From positions 9,424,001-9,488,000 of the forward strand of contig CAVNZM010000008.1 in NCBI GenBank assembly GCA_963693365.1: a stretch of DNA of 64,000 nucleotides, read 5' to 3'. Position numbers and translations under genes: made by a program. Positions 1 through 11,825 of the stretch are shown piece after piece (within the stretch, counting starts at the first letter, position 1; each line of letters starts with the position of its first letter). Source of the DNA: Amoebidium appalachense (lineage: Eukaryota > Ichthyosporea). The notes under the pieces are model-generated. The model did no database searches and was not told the origin of the DNA. It saw only the letters and a program-made list of their open reading frames with translations.

Positions 1-358
1 ACAGGCAAAGGATGCGGTGGTTGCTTTGGCCCGCCTCCACGCTGCTGGATGTGTATCTTTTGGCGTAAGAGCTGTCTCCCAACACCACCCTCCCTCCTGT
101 TCTCGATAGTAAAAATATTGACTCGGAGGTAAATATTAATAGAGTAAGTCATTGTGTTAAGAAAACAATGAAATGAAAAAGAAACTGGAATGAAAGAGAG
201 GAAAGGGGAGGGAAATTGGGAAGGCAGATGAATTTGGATATACAGCGTAGATATACCACGGCAGGTTGTTCTGCAGTTTGCATATCTTCTTCTTCTTCTT
301 CTTCTTCTTCTTTTTTTTCTGGTTTGCTTGCTTGTTTGTTTGTTTGGCTCAATTGAAA

Positions 359-400
<42 letters not shown>

Positions 401-1194
401 AACACACAGTTCAGTGACGGGGCCATGTTAAATGTAAGCAGGGTGTGCCTCGGCAAATATAGAAGAGCATGTGCTACCGAAGGTTTCGGAAGAAAGGATG
501 AAAGACTAACACCTTATTCTGATTTTTGGGAAAGCCTTTTAAGCAACCACCGCTACTTCCATTTTAGCCGCTGGGCGGCGAGCCACATTGGTGACGTCAT
601 TCTGTGCACAATTTCCATGCCACCGTTTGGTCACCCTGAAAAAGGCGCGCAACTGAAGCTGGCTCTGTCGTGTCGACTCGTATGTCGACATCGGCATGTG
701 ACACAATTTGATGGCGTCTCTTGATTGGTGAGACGCATTTGAGAAATGTGGCTCTCGGGTGCTCAGCGCCCAGACGCTAAAATGGGAGAAGCGGTGGTTG
801 GTTTAAAGCCTTTGTTCAACCGTTTTAACGTCCTATTCTTATTGGGCGGCAGGATATTGCGGATGGGCACTACAAGGGCATCTTTGGGCTGCCTTCGAAC
901 CCTGGCCGGCTGGAGTTCCTGGGCAACCTGATGGGCACAGGCATGGCGGCTATGAGGGGGAGGTGTGTGTTTGCTTTAACAGACGTTAAAGCAATTCTAT
1001 AGGGTTGCCATAAATGGCAATGGTGCAGATTTCTAAAAACAGGAATCATACCATATATAGGCAAAGCCAGTCATGTTAGCTGCTGTCAATATGTCGGACA
1101 GCTGACCTCAAATTTACGTCACGCGGTAATTTTCAGAATTTCTACTGCTTTCGTGCTTGTCCGTCCTTTTTTTGGCTAAGTTTTTTTTTTTTTT

Positions 1195-1255
<61 letters not shown>

Positions 1256-1375
1256 GGGGTTTTCAGTGTCTTTGTCCCCCGCCCCCCCCCCCCCCCCCCC
1301 CTCCCCCCCTCCCCCCCCCCCCTCCCCACACACACACACACAGCTTATTCGTTTCCTTCCCCTGGTTTCCTATGG

Positions 1376-1426
<51 letters not shown>

Positions 1427-1514
1427 TGCAGGGGGGGGGGGGGGGGGGGGGAGGCAGGGGGGAGCAGGGGATTGACAACTCACATGCTTTTACCACAACC
1501 GATACCCCCCCCCC

Positions 1515-1545
<31 letters not shown>

Positions 1546-1633
1546 ACACACCCACACCCACACACACACCCGGAAAAAAAAGAAGAAAGAAAGAAAGAGG
1601 AAGAAACAGAACACACGTGCGCGCGTGCGCGCG

Positions 1634-1720
<87 letters not shown>

Positions 1721-2307
1721 CCTGGGCGGCAAGATGGACAGGGAGACGTGGCACCAGCTTGACGATCTAGCCAATCATCTTGCAGAGAAAACGGCGGAAG
1801 ATTTTGAGCTTGCAAAGACGAAGGATGCCCTTTCAGTGGTGCACGGCGACCTGTGGTCCAATAACCTGCTCTATGCCACGTAAGTAAAATTTTAAACTAT
1901 TCTTGTGGTTGGTTGGGATGGGATCCGGTTCGATCGGGATTGCTATCTATGGCAACTCTGTGAAACTCTAATCGGCAATGCATGAATTGCTAGCTAATCC
2001 ATGTTGATTTTTGGTCCGCATAGAATCTGATCAGATCGGATTGGCTATATATGGTAACTGCGAGACACCGATAGATTGCTACTTCGTAGATACGTGAAGG
2101 GTACCCTTACGTGGACATAAGAAAACCTTTGTCAGCGGGTTATTATTATTGGTTTATACAGAGACCAGTTCGATCGGATCACCCAAATAAGGAAAGTGTG
2201 CAAAATCGATCATGCGGAGTACGTGTCCCTGTGTATGTGCTTTGGTGCATTTTTGGTAGGCGTCTCCGTGTATGTGTGTGTGTGTGTCTGTGTGTGTGTG
2301 TGTGTGT

Positions 2308-2344
<37 letters not shown>

Positions 2345-2525
2345 TGCGTGTGTGTGTGTGTGTGTGTGTGTCTGTGTGTGTGTCTGTGTGTGTGTGTGCT
2401 AGTGTTCACGTGTGCGTGTGTGCGGGTGGTTTGGACGTGTGTGTGTGTTCTCTTTTATGGCTTGTTCGTTGTGGTTTTCTGGGCCTATTTTTTCTATAAA
2501 GAAATTTTTCCCTTTTTTTTTTTTT

Positions 2526-2556
<31 letters not shown>

Positions 2557-4384
2557 GGGGGGGAGGGGGGGGGGGGGGGGGGGATACTATGGAGGGACAT
2601 GTTTGTAGCACATGCTCAGTGGTTCGAGTCCATATCTTTATATGTACAGGTCTTTATTATCTTAATGGCATAGGAGTTCATATGTGCTCTTGCCTTCAAC
2701 CTTCTTTGTAATTCATTTTGGGTTTCTTTTTTTCATGCTGCAGGGAGGAGGGTGGGCCCAAGGTGTCTAAGGCCTGTGGGTCCCTCGTTGCTGTTCTGGA
2801 CTTTCAGTTTGCTCACGTGGGCAACCCGGTATGTCAAGTTTCATTTCCCCCGTTTTTTCCTCCTGATTCCCGTATTTGCCCCCTCCCCCCCAACCTGAGT
2901 CGTCCCCCCCCCCCCCCCCCCTCACCAATTCCCAGTTTCCTCTTCACGTATTAATCCCCCCCCCCCCCCCCCCCTAGCTTCCTCCCTCCCTCCCCCCTCC
3001 CTCCCTCCATCCCTCCCTCCCCGCCTTCCCCTCTTCCTCCCCCCCCCCCCTTCCCCCCCACAACCTCCGGCTGCAAGGAATGCGAGACGGATGCAGGCCC
3101 ATTTGTTTGCGCTATTTTAGTTTTTGTGAACCTGGGCACGAGTGGGCTGGATGCCTTTTATTCCAAGATTATGTTTATATTCGCTATGTTTATCTTCTTT
3201 GGGTTTCTATCCAAATGAAAGTTGTTGATGTTCGAATTCATTTTTATGTAAAGTATGTCATCATAGCTGCTGCCTTATACGGTGTCTGCTACACTTTCTT
3301 CATTTAACTACAGAAACTTACGTGTTTTCTAGTTGGCTACCCCATGGTGCAAGTGCATATCACTCTCATAATTGAGATTTCAATTCACGTCCGTATATTT
3401 AAGTTTATGAATAATTTGACTTAAAACCTAACATCCCAAACCTATTGGCCACAGCTTGGAGACGTTACATTTCTCCTGCTCACCTCCATGGCAGCTCTCG
3501 ACCGTCGGGCCCACACCGACAGCCTGCTGCAGGCATATCTCACCGAGGCCCACCGTCTCAACTATCTCGTCCACCTTAAAAATACAGATGTGGTATGTCT
3601 TGTCTATCTAAATACTGGTCTATCTCGCACTCGAGGTTATATTATCTATCAATGGAGCTCTCACCCATCTTACAAGGTGATGTATGGGATGTTTGTCTAT
3701 CTAAGTACTATCTAAATATATCAATCGTGCACGGGGCTATTTTGTCTATCTATGGGACTCTCTCACCCACTTCAAAAACAAAGATGTGGTGTTCTGTCTA
3801 TCTAAATACTCGCCTATCTCACACACGCTATCTTTTGGACCCTCTCACCCACCTAAAAGTGCAGATGTGGTATGCTTTGCCTATCTAAATATTGCACTAT
3901 CTATCTGTCGGACCCTGTCACCCACCATGCAGATGGAAATATTGGTATGTTTGTCTATCTACACACTATCTCGTCCACTGGGATATCATCTATTTATTTA
4001 AGGGATCCCTTCTCCTGCCGTCCCCCCCCCCCCCCCTCCTTATTTTATCCATCACTTCTCTCTTCACCTTCTCCTCCCTCATATTCCCACCTCCCCCCCC
4101 CCCCCCCCCCCCCCCCCCGGGGTGCCCCCACCCCCCCGTCCTGCACCGTGCTCTTTGTTGTGTATCTGTTTGTTTCGTGCTTTGTGTTACATGCTAACCG
4201 TCCATAAATCCTTCCCACCGCTCCCTTCTCCCAGCATGCACACACGCACACACGCACACACACACACACACACACAAACACACTTGCGCGCACACGTACA
4301 AGCCTCCCCCCCCCCCCCTCCCCCCCTTCCCAGACACTCACTCGCTCGCACGCAACCCCCCCCCCCCCCCCTTCCCCCATCCCA

Positions 4385-4444
<60 letters not shown>

Positions 4445-4707
4445 CACACATCAAAGCTTCCCCCCCCCCCCCCCCCCCTCACACACACGCACACATACAC
4501 ATGTACACACAGAAATCTCTGTACGCATCCGCTCTTCCTGCTGCGGTTGCGCAACTTGTAGCCTCATGGGATGTGTTTTTGAAGTATGTCTGTGGGCCTG
4601 ACGGTGCCATTCTGCCCGACCAAGAGATGAGTAGACAGCAGGCTGCATTGGTTCGAAGGGTTGTGCATGCACTGGCGGATGGGTTGGGCTCCGGAATGCA
4701 TATCTGA
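1..4707 (+). CDS. CHK/APH-like small-molecule kinase, 3' part (5' end outside window)
   Basis: Six exons join in frame: 5-64, 853-962, 1721-1879, 2744-2828, 3455-3592 and 4513-4707, giving 248 residues and a TGA stop. All introns are GT-AG and phases agree (0, 2, 2, 0, 0). Seen: an LARLHA helix in the first exon, the catalytic-loop motif HGDLWSNN in exon 3, and LDFQFA in exon 4 at the place of the metal-binding DFG-like motif. These are typical of the choline/aminoglycoside/CHK (EcKinase, DUF1679) phosphotransferase fold, which phosphorylates small hydroxylated substrates using ATP. The substrate cannot be told. The N-terminal lobe lies upstream of the window. The intron after exon 5 starts with a tandem repeat built from the exon end and its donor. 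Acceptors of exons 3 and 6 are supplied by (CA)n repeats. The CHK assignment rests on motifs only. Confidence 0.82.
266..402. repeat. (CTT)n then 40-nt G homopolymer in first kinase intron
   Basis: A TTC/CTT microsatellite near 286-320 is followed by a T/G-rich spacer and an uninterrupted run of about 40 G near 358-399. The rest of this intron (65-852) is complex sequence with no recognisable exon. Confidence 0.9.
1182..1720. repeat. Compound homopolymer/microsatellite block ending in a splice acceptor
   Basis: In order: T-run, G-run of about 48, C-runs, (CA)n, (GT)n at 1379-1425, G-run, C-run, (CA)n, a GA-rich spacer, (CG)n and about 39 CA units. The final CAG at 1718-1720 is the acceptor of the kinase exon carrying HGDLWSNN. 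Confidence 0.9.
2266..2583. repeat. (GT)n array and T-run/G-run tract in kinase intron 3
   Basis: Interrupted (GT)n covers 2270-2440. A T-run passing directly into G-runs broken by single A covers 2513-2583. No exon is seen here. Confidence 0.88.
3560..3990 (+). repeat. Tandem repeat derived from an exon end plus its splice donor
   Basis: About five diverged units of 80-105 bases begin within the kinase exon ending at 3592 and run into the intron. Each unit carries a version of the exon end, the donor (GATGTG then GTATG) and the following tGTCTATCTAAATACT. Donor-like copies lie near 3674, 3782, 3863 and 3952. Only the first is in frame with the exon chain. Confidence 0.8.
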
Positions 4708-7319
4708 ACCAAAGTATATATGCACATATTGCCTCTATATAGTTCTTTTGCTACACTGCTAACTTAGTTGTTGTTTAGGTATTCTTTTTCCATATCTTCT
4801 ATGCCTTTATTTCGCCACCCTACTAACTGACTTGTTGTTTAGCGAGGTTAGTTTCTCTGGTCTCTCTATTTCCTTTCTTTGTGCAAGGCCCCCCCCCCCC
4901 CCACCCTCCCCCCCTCCCCCCACCCCCCACCCCCCTCCCCATCCGCGAGCTCCGCAACCACCTCACCACCACCACCACACCACCACGATACCTTAATATT
5001 AGCTCGTCTCTACCTATTACCTATAAATAAAATGAAGACTCACATATTGCGGCCTACCTACTCTAGCACGCTTCCTCCGATCTACTCTTTTCGTGCTTTA
5101 CATACACAGAACACAACACAGAACACAAAAACGAACGTGTGCACGCACACAGCAATACTCCACTAGGGTGCTTTTATGTCTCTCTTGTGTGCCTTGTGGT
5201 GTTCGTTCGTCTCCTTCGAATTCATTCTTATTATTTTGTATGCTTAAGTCTTTACCGTCTGGTTTTGTTTTTTTTCACCCGACCAAGCTTATGCTTTCAA
5301 AGTTCGTGTATGTTGTTGTTCGGGTCCTTATACCTCCCCCCCCCCCCCCCCCCCCCCTTCCCCCTCCCCTTTCTTCCCGTGGGCACCCATCCATCCACGC
5401 ACACAGGCACACACATATAAAACCTGTATATGCACACAGATCTACACAAACTACATACCTGCCCACACCTGCCCCCAGGCTAGCACAACCCCCTCCCTCC
5501 CCCCCCCCCCCCCCCCCTCCCCGCCGGCGGGGCGGGGAGAGGGGGGGGGGGGGGGGAGGGCTATGAAAAACATACCGACACCTTCTCTGTGCATGCACAT
5601 CGACTTAAGAATATTTCCACGTTGATACAAAACACAGGCTCACGGAATTTCTGTGCAGACATCAACATACCACCTGTGCCTCCAATCAGACTCTGCAAGA
5701 CCAGATTCGACTTCGAATCGTTTCCTTTTTGATTTGCATATGACAATGTGTGAAGCCATTACGGCCTTAGTTAATTTAGAACTTGATGAAAGTACGTCCT
5801 TTAGAATATTCATTATTTTTTATTGTGTGACATGGTGCCCAGTATTAGTATAACACGCGATTTATGGTTCATACACTAACCGTCCTGATATGATTTTTCC
5901 GGGCCAGCGGCTATTAACTCTACATTGTACAAAGACTGAGACCGTGTTATCGAGTTACATCAATAAATGTACTGTTAACAATTGTGATTCATAATGTTCG
6001 ACTATGCTTTTAAGCCATGTGTGGCGCACAATTTGAGAACGGACATGGGCATGGTTAGTTGCGGTGTTGTGTGGTGTGTGTGTATGCACATGTTTGCATG
6101 CTGTTGGCGCAGACCCACACATTTGGTGCAAGGCCTCACGTGCTAGCCACAAATTTCGGCCCCTCCACGGTGGCGGAAGACTACACTAAATGACGTAATC
6201 AAATGGTCTACGCAATGTAGACTATAGGATTTCCCCGCCACCATGACGGCGAAAATGCAGTGCCTTTTTTTTTTTTTTTTTTTTTTTTTTGTATTAGTGG
6301 GCAGCGTCATCAGTGGGGCCGACATTGGGACTGCGCCGATGGACTGGTTTCGGATTGACAGTCCATCGGATCTCCGATTGACCACACTCGACCATATTTG
6401 GTTTTTTCGCAAGTCCATCCGATCGGAGCGTCCAGACTGGTCACGGATTGACGGCAACGCTGGCGCTGTATTCAACATATTTTATAATGCTAGCGTACAT
6501 ATACTCTATAATATTTGTACATTATTTTTGATTTAAATAAGAAGAGATGCTGTAGCTGACATGCTGCACGTCCAAAAAATATTAAAACTAATTATGATGC
6601 AAGTATCTACGGGTTGTCAAGTCTAGGATGCCTAACGCGCGGTCCATTTTGGCTATTTTCTATGCAATTAGTTAATTGGTAAATTTAGTGCGAATAGACT
6701 ATTGGTAAAGTACGGGATGATTGGTTCAGATTTTGCGCTGAACGTCAGTCAATCCGGGCCCGGATTGAAATTCAAAACGCCGAAAGACTGGCAGTTGATC
6801 CGGGAGTCAATCCCTGGGTTCGGCCAAATTTGGCAAGCGCTGTCCATCGGACTCAGTGACCGATCCAAATTAGGCAATTTTGGTCAATCCGGAGCGTCAA
6901 TCGGCGCAGTTTGGACAGCACCATTGGGGACTATGCAAGGCGTCAAGTTGTCTTGTGCTTTCGTAACGAAAACATAAAATGGCAAATGATCACATTCAAG
7001 CTAAGTCAATCATTTTGATCACATTCAAGCTAAGTCATCATTTTGGGATTTGGGATCGGTGAGTCGGGTGATTCGTGATCCGGGATCCCTCCCTCCTTCC
7101 GGAGAAATGAAGGGGGTGGGGTTGGGGGAGGAGGGGGGCCGGCGGCGGCGGGCGGGGGGGGGGGGGGGGGGGGGGGGATATAGATAAAGGGTGGAACCAT
7201 ACAACGCATTCTCATTTATCGCTACCAAACCTGATGCTATTATCTTGTACATCTTATTATAAGTATACCACGTTCTGATTTCTTGGCATGTTATCAAATA
7301 CCAACATCCATAACACAAG
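4708..7319. other. Convergent intergenic region between kinase and PDZ genes
   Basis: No exon with a recognisable motif was found on either strand. Contents: C-rich tracts at 4890-4950 and 5335-5560, AC-rich stretches, a T-run at 6267-6290, a fold-back-like pair of segments at 6298-6930, a 29/28-bp tandem duplication at 6988-7044, and a G-run at 7155-7178. Both flanking genes end here, so 3' untranslated sequence of both is expected. Confidence 0.6.
6298..6930. repeat. Diverged fold-back segments
   Basis: The word ACTGCGCCGAtgGAC near 6331 is matched in reverse complement near 6900-6915. Both flanks are rich in CGGATTGA and its complement TCAATCCG. The arms are imperfect, and no terminal repeats or target duplication were found. 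It may be a decayed inverted-repeat element. Confidence 0.4.
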
Positions 7320-7710
7320 CTACTGCAATGGGGATGGGGAGGGTATGTGGTTTCTGAAGGTCATGAGAGAGTCGAGTGAGCGGCTGAAGATGTCACTGGA
7401 GAGGGAGTTGGGTCGGTTCAATCGGCCCATTTCCACTCGATCGTGCAGGTCATCCAGCAGTTCTGATTGATTAGTGTCAGTATTAGTCCAGCAAATAAGA
7501 TCGGGGGGAGGGGGGGGGGACACACAGGCAAAGCGGAGAAAAAATGAGGAAGGCCGACATTTACATGAAATAGGCCATGACTATTGCCCCCCCCCCCCCC
7601 CCCCCCCTCCCCCCTTCCTCCCCCCTCCCCCTCCCCCCCTCTCTCCCTTTCCTTCGAACTCCCACTGCCACCACTACCACGACCACCAGCACACCCACAA
7701 CAACCCCCCC

Positions 7711-7748
<38 letters not shown>

Positions 7749-8325
7749 ACACACACACCACCACCACCACCAACCACCGCAACCCACATACACACGTGCA
7801 CACACACACACACACATCACCAACATTACCACTAAACGAAAAGAAAGGGCGAAAAAAAAAAAGAAGAAGGAGAAAAAGGAAAAAAGAAAAATGTGTAGAA
7901 GATACGGAGAGGAACCATTAGAAGAAACAGGAGGGGCAAGCAGGATAGGGCAATGTCACATACCCGTGCCCAGCCGCATGAGTGAGGGGGAAACGGCGGG
8001 CGGGGGAGGGGGGGGGGGGGGGGGGGAAGAAAACAAAGAAAAAAAGTAGAAGAGGAGAGAGAGAAAAGAGCAGGAAAGGAGAAAAGCAGGAGAGCAATGG
8101 ACGAAGATTCAGAGAAACCAGCAGGACAAGACCATGCCACCCACCGGAGTCCAGCAGCATCAGCTCCAGTCTTGTTGTCTTTGGGTTGTCGACGTGCCTC
8201 TGCACCTCCCTGTCTGGCCGTCCTACCATCGACTTGCCGTTCACTGCCAGCCCACACACATGACGTCAAAATAGGCCCCAGATGCGCAAATTTGCAGTAG
8301 AATCGAGAGAGTGGTTTCTCCAGAG

Positions 8326-8367
<42 letters not shown>

Positions 8368-9910
8368 TTCCCCGCCTCCTCCATCACCACCACCATGGGA
8401 TTCGCCGGTTCGGAAAATGTAGAGCAAACCTTCACTACCAACAACATTCTACCCGGCATCTCTCAGGTCACATCCACCTTCTCCCCACCCAGCCCCCCGT
8501 ATCCCCTCTGACCCACCGACCCCCTCCCCCTCCCCCTCCCCCCCTTTCCCCTCCCCCTAAAAGAAAAAGGAAGGTAGAAAGGAAGAAAGAAGCGGGAAAT
8601 AAGGAGAAAAAAACAGAGATAACGCAAGAATTTACAATTTGGAAAATAATTTGGTCTTATACTGTAGGTCGTTGCCCCCAGAAAACTATACATAAGCACA
8701 TCAAGCAATACTTCACCCGGCTCCCTGGCCCTTCGGCCCCCCGTACCCTTCCCCCCCTCCGCCCCTACTCCCGGGGCACGGCCTCGCCAATATTCCCTCA
8801 AAAACCACATCCGTCTCTCACCTATCCCATGTTCACCTCCTCCTGTGTTTTCTTTTCTTTCTTCTTCTTTTTTTTTTTTCTTTTCTTTTTTTTTATGGGG
8901 GGGGGGGGGGGGGGGGGGGGGTGAGTGTGAAGGGGAGGCGGGGGGTTGGGGGGTTGGAATGCGTCACTTTGGGGAACACATTCATGCGAACAACACAATG
9001 AAAAGGCTGCAGAGCTCCGTAACACAAAGGGCATTCATTATATAAACCAGCGAACATCTTCGGTTGGGGTGGGGGGAGGGGGGGGGGGGGGGGGGGGGAG
9101 CGGAGGGAGGATGAGGGGGCAGACGGGGTTGCACTGTGGATGGGTTGAGTGAGCAGCTGCCAGTGGGTGGGTAGGGGGCAGGTTGAGAGGGGAAGAGGGG
9201 GGGAAAGGGAAGGAGGAAAAACTGATTGGATGGGTGGGAATATTGGAGAGGAAGAGGGGTTATGATTGCAATTTTCTTGGGCCGCAGGCGGGCGGGCAGG
9301 CGGGCGGGAGGGTGGGGGGGGGAGGGGAGGGTGGGGGAGGAAGGGGTGGGGAGGGGGGGGGGGGGGGGAGAGGGGGTGTCGAGGGTGTGTGTGTGTGTGG
9401 GAGGAGGGGGGAGGGCAGGGGGGAGGGGGGAGAGAGAGAGAGAGAGGAGACAGGGGGGGGGGGGGGGGAGGTGGGGGGGGGGAGGGGGGAAGTATTATAT
9501 AGACTGGGTTTGGGGCAAACACAAGTAGTGGGCATGTACCGGCCATGATGCTCTGACCGTGGATGGTTCTGTGGCGGGAGGCAGGGGAGCCGGGCTGCAC
9601 CTCTGCAACCTGCAGTGTGTGGGTGAGCAGCTACCATATTAGTGGTCTTGCATCCCCACACGTCGAGGAATTTAGCTTGCAACGTGTGTGTTCGGTGTTT
9701 GCTGGATGTGTGTACGTTTTTATAGGGCACCGGGCTGGGGGGCAGGGCGTACTTGCGAGAAGCTGGGGGGAGGTGGGGGGGGAAGAGGAGAAGATGGCAG
9801 TGACCGAAAGGAGGGAGAAAATCAGAGCTGACGCTGTGTAATAAGAAAAGGTTCAGGGAGAGTTTTGGTTAAGCAGAGGGTATAAGGGAGGAGATAGTGC
9901 GTGTGTGTGT

Positions 9911-9949
<39 letters not shown>

Positions 9950-11156
9950 AGGGATACCATTCCGTCTCTGCAGATGATGCCACTGGGTGTGTTCGGGGAG
10001 GGCTTGTCGATTGACACAAAGGCTGGGCCGCCACGCACAATCATGTTGAGCACCGGCCTAGGGGCACATTGTATGAGCCACAATAAGACTTGTGATAGAA
10101 TCATTGAATGCCCGGCTTATCTATTAGCCTGCTCACCAGGTGCTAGGGGGACGTGAGTTGGGGAAACGGGAAGTGTTTCTCCCGGAACGTGGTGAGAAAA
10201 CGGGGAGAGGAGGTGGGGGTGAAAATTTTACACGGGAAGAAAGAGGGAGGGAGGGGGGGGGGGGGGGGGGGGGAGGGGGGGGGGGGTTGAAGACAAGGGT
10301 GTACATATGCACGTTAGAGTCCGTGACCGACAGTGTTATTATAATACTAACTTGGGAACAATTTCTCACGATGTGCCACCCCCCCCCCCCCCCCCCCCGC
10401 GTCCCCCCCCCCCCCCCCCCCCTCCCGCCCTTCCCCAAGTCCAGGCGCGCGTGTCGTGTGTATGTAATTTACTGGAGGCTTCAAGGCAATTGCAAGCTCA
10501 TGAAGATATGTTACAGTAGCAATCAACCCCCCCATCCCCACACCCCGTTGGTTTAAATTCTGCCCGATCTGCAGACCTTAAGGCCACGTTTCCTCCATTC
10601 CTTCCAAAAATAAATTGCATGCGCAAGCGTTTTCAAAGTCATTTATACTTCCACGGCCTATAGCAGTTTCTTTGATGGTTGCTCTTTTTGGGAGGGTAAA
10701 AAGGGGGGGGAAGGCTTTTCATTTATGAATATGTGTTTTTGTAATGCCAGGCACATGAACTACCTCGAAACCATAATGTCGTAGATCACCTCCAGGCCAA
10801 ACGCTGGGGTCATTGCTGTGCCATTTATCTGGAGGACACACCACAATTCAGACAAAGAAATGTGTAATGGGTCGGACTCAACTAAACTACAGATTTAGGG
10901 GGGCTCTGAGAACGAAAAATGATGAAGTTATTGGAGAAAAATTCGCTTCAATGAATTGGGTGGGCAAGGTTGGGGGAAGAGGGGCTGGCTGGCGATAGGG
11001 TGTATGTGTCTTCGATGATGATGTAGATAAACGGGTTGTGTGTGCGTGTGTGTGTGTGTGTGCGCGCGCGCGTGTGTGTGTGCGTGTGTATGCGTGTGCG
11101 CGCTTGCGTTTGTGTGCATGTGTGTGTGTGCATGCGTGTTTGTGTATGTGTATGTG

Positions 11157-11228
<72 letters not shown>

Positions 11229-11669
11229 ATATGTGTGTGGGTGTGGGTGCTGTGGATGTGTACGGGCGCGCTTGCATGTGAGTGGGTGTACGTGCGCACG
11301 CATGGTGCACGTGCGGGCGCGTGTGCACGCGAGGCTCGGCACGACTGTATTTTCATATGTTTTTTTTCGGAGGGGGGAGGAGTATGGGGCGGGATTGCGC
11401 AGAACATATTATGTTGCTATGCAAAGAGTTGAGAATCTGGGAAGGGTAGGCGCACAAGTGCACTAAGGTGGTGGCTGGGTGTTTTGTTTCAAAACCGGTA
11501 CTAAGGAACGCTCTGTGTGAGCCCAGTAATCATCATATGTAGTTGGGGGAAAGAAGAGGGACGGGCCGGATGTTGGCAGTGGTGGAACGCAACATGCACT
11601 CTAAAGTTTTTCTTTTTTCCCAACCCCCTCCCTTTTTCTTCCCCCTCAGTCTCTCTCTCTCTCTCTCTC

Positions 11670-11709
<40 letters not shown>

Positions 11710-11744
11710 TCTCTCTCCCTCTCTCCCTCTCCCTCTCTCTCTCT

Positions 11745-11825
<81 letters not shown>

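Noticed and set aside
1114-1815. Long open frames rich in Cys-Val, His-Thr, Pro or Gly on both strands, here and throughout the window
   Set aside because: They are translations of (GT)n/(CA)n repeats and C or G homopolymers, which lack stops in several frames. They carry no motif and often overlap real introns.
8398-8511. Plus-strand ATG frame with CACCATGG context (MGFAGSENVEQ...)
   Set aside because: It lies inside an intron of the minus-strand PDZ gene and has no donor or onward exon. The Kozak-like context is part of a (CAC)n repeat.
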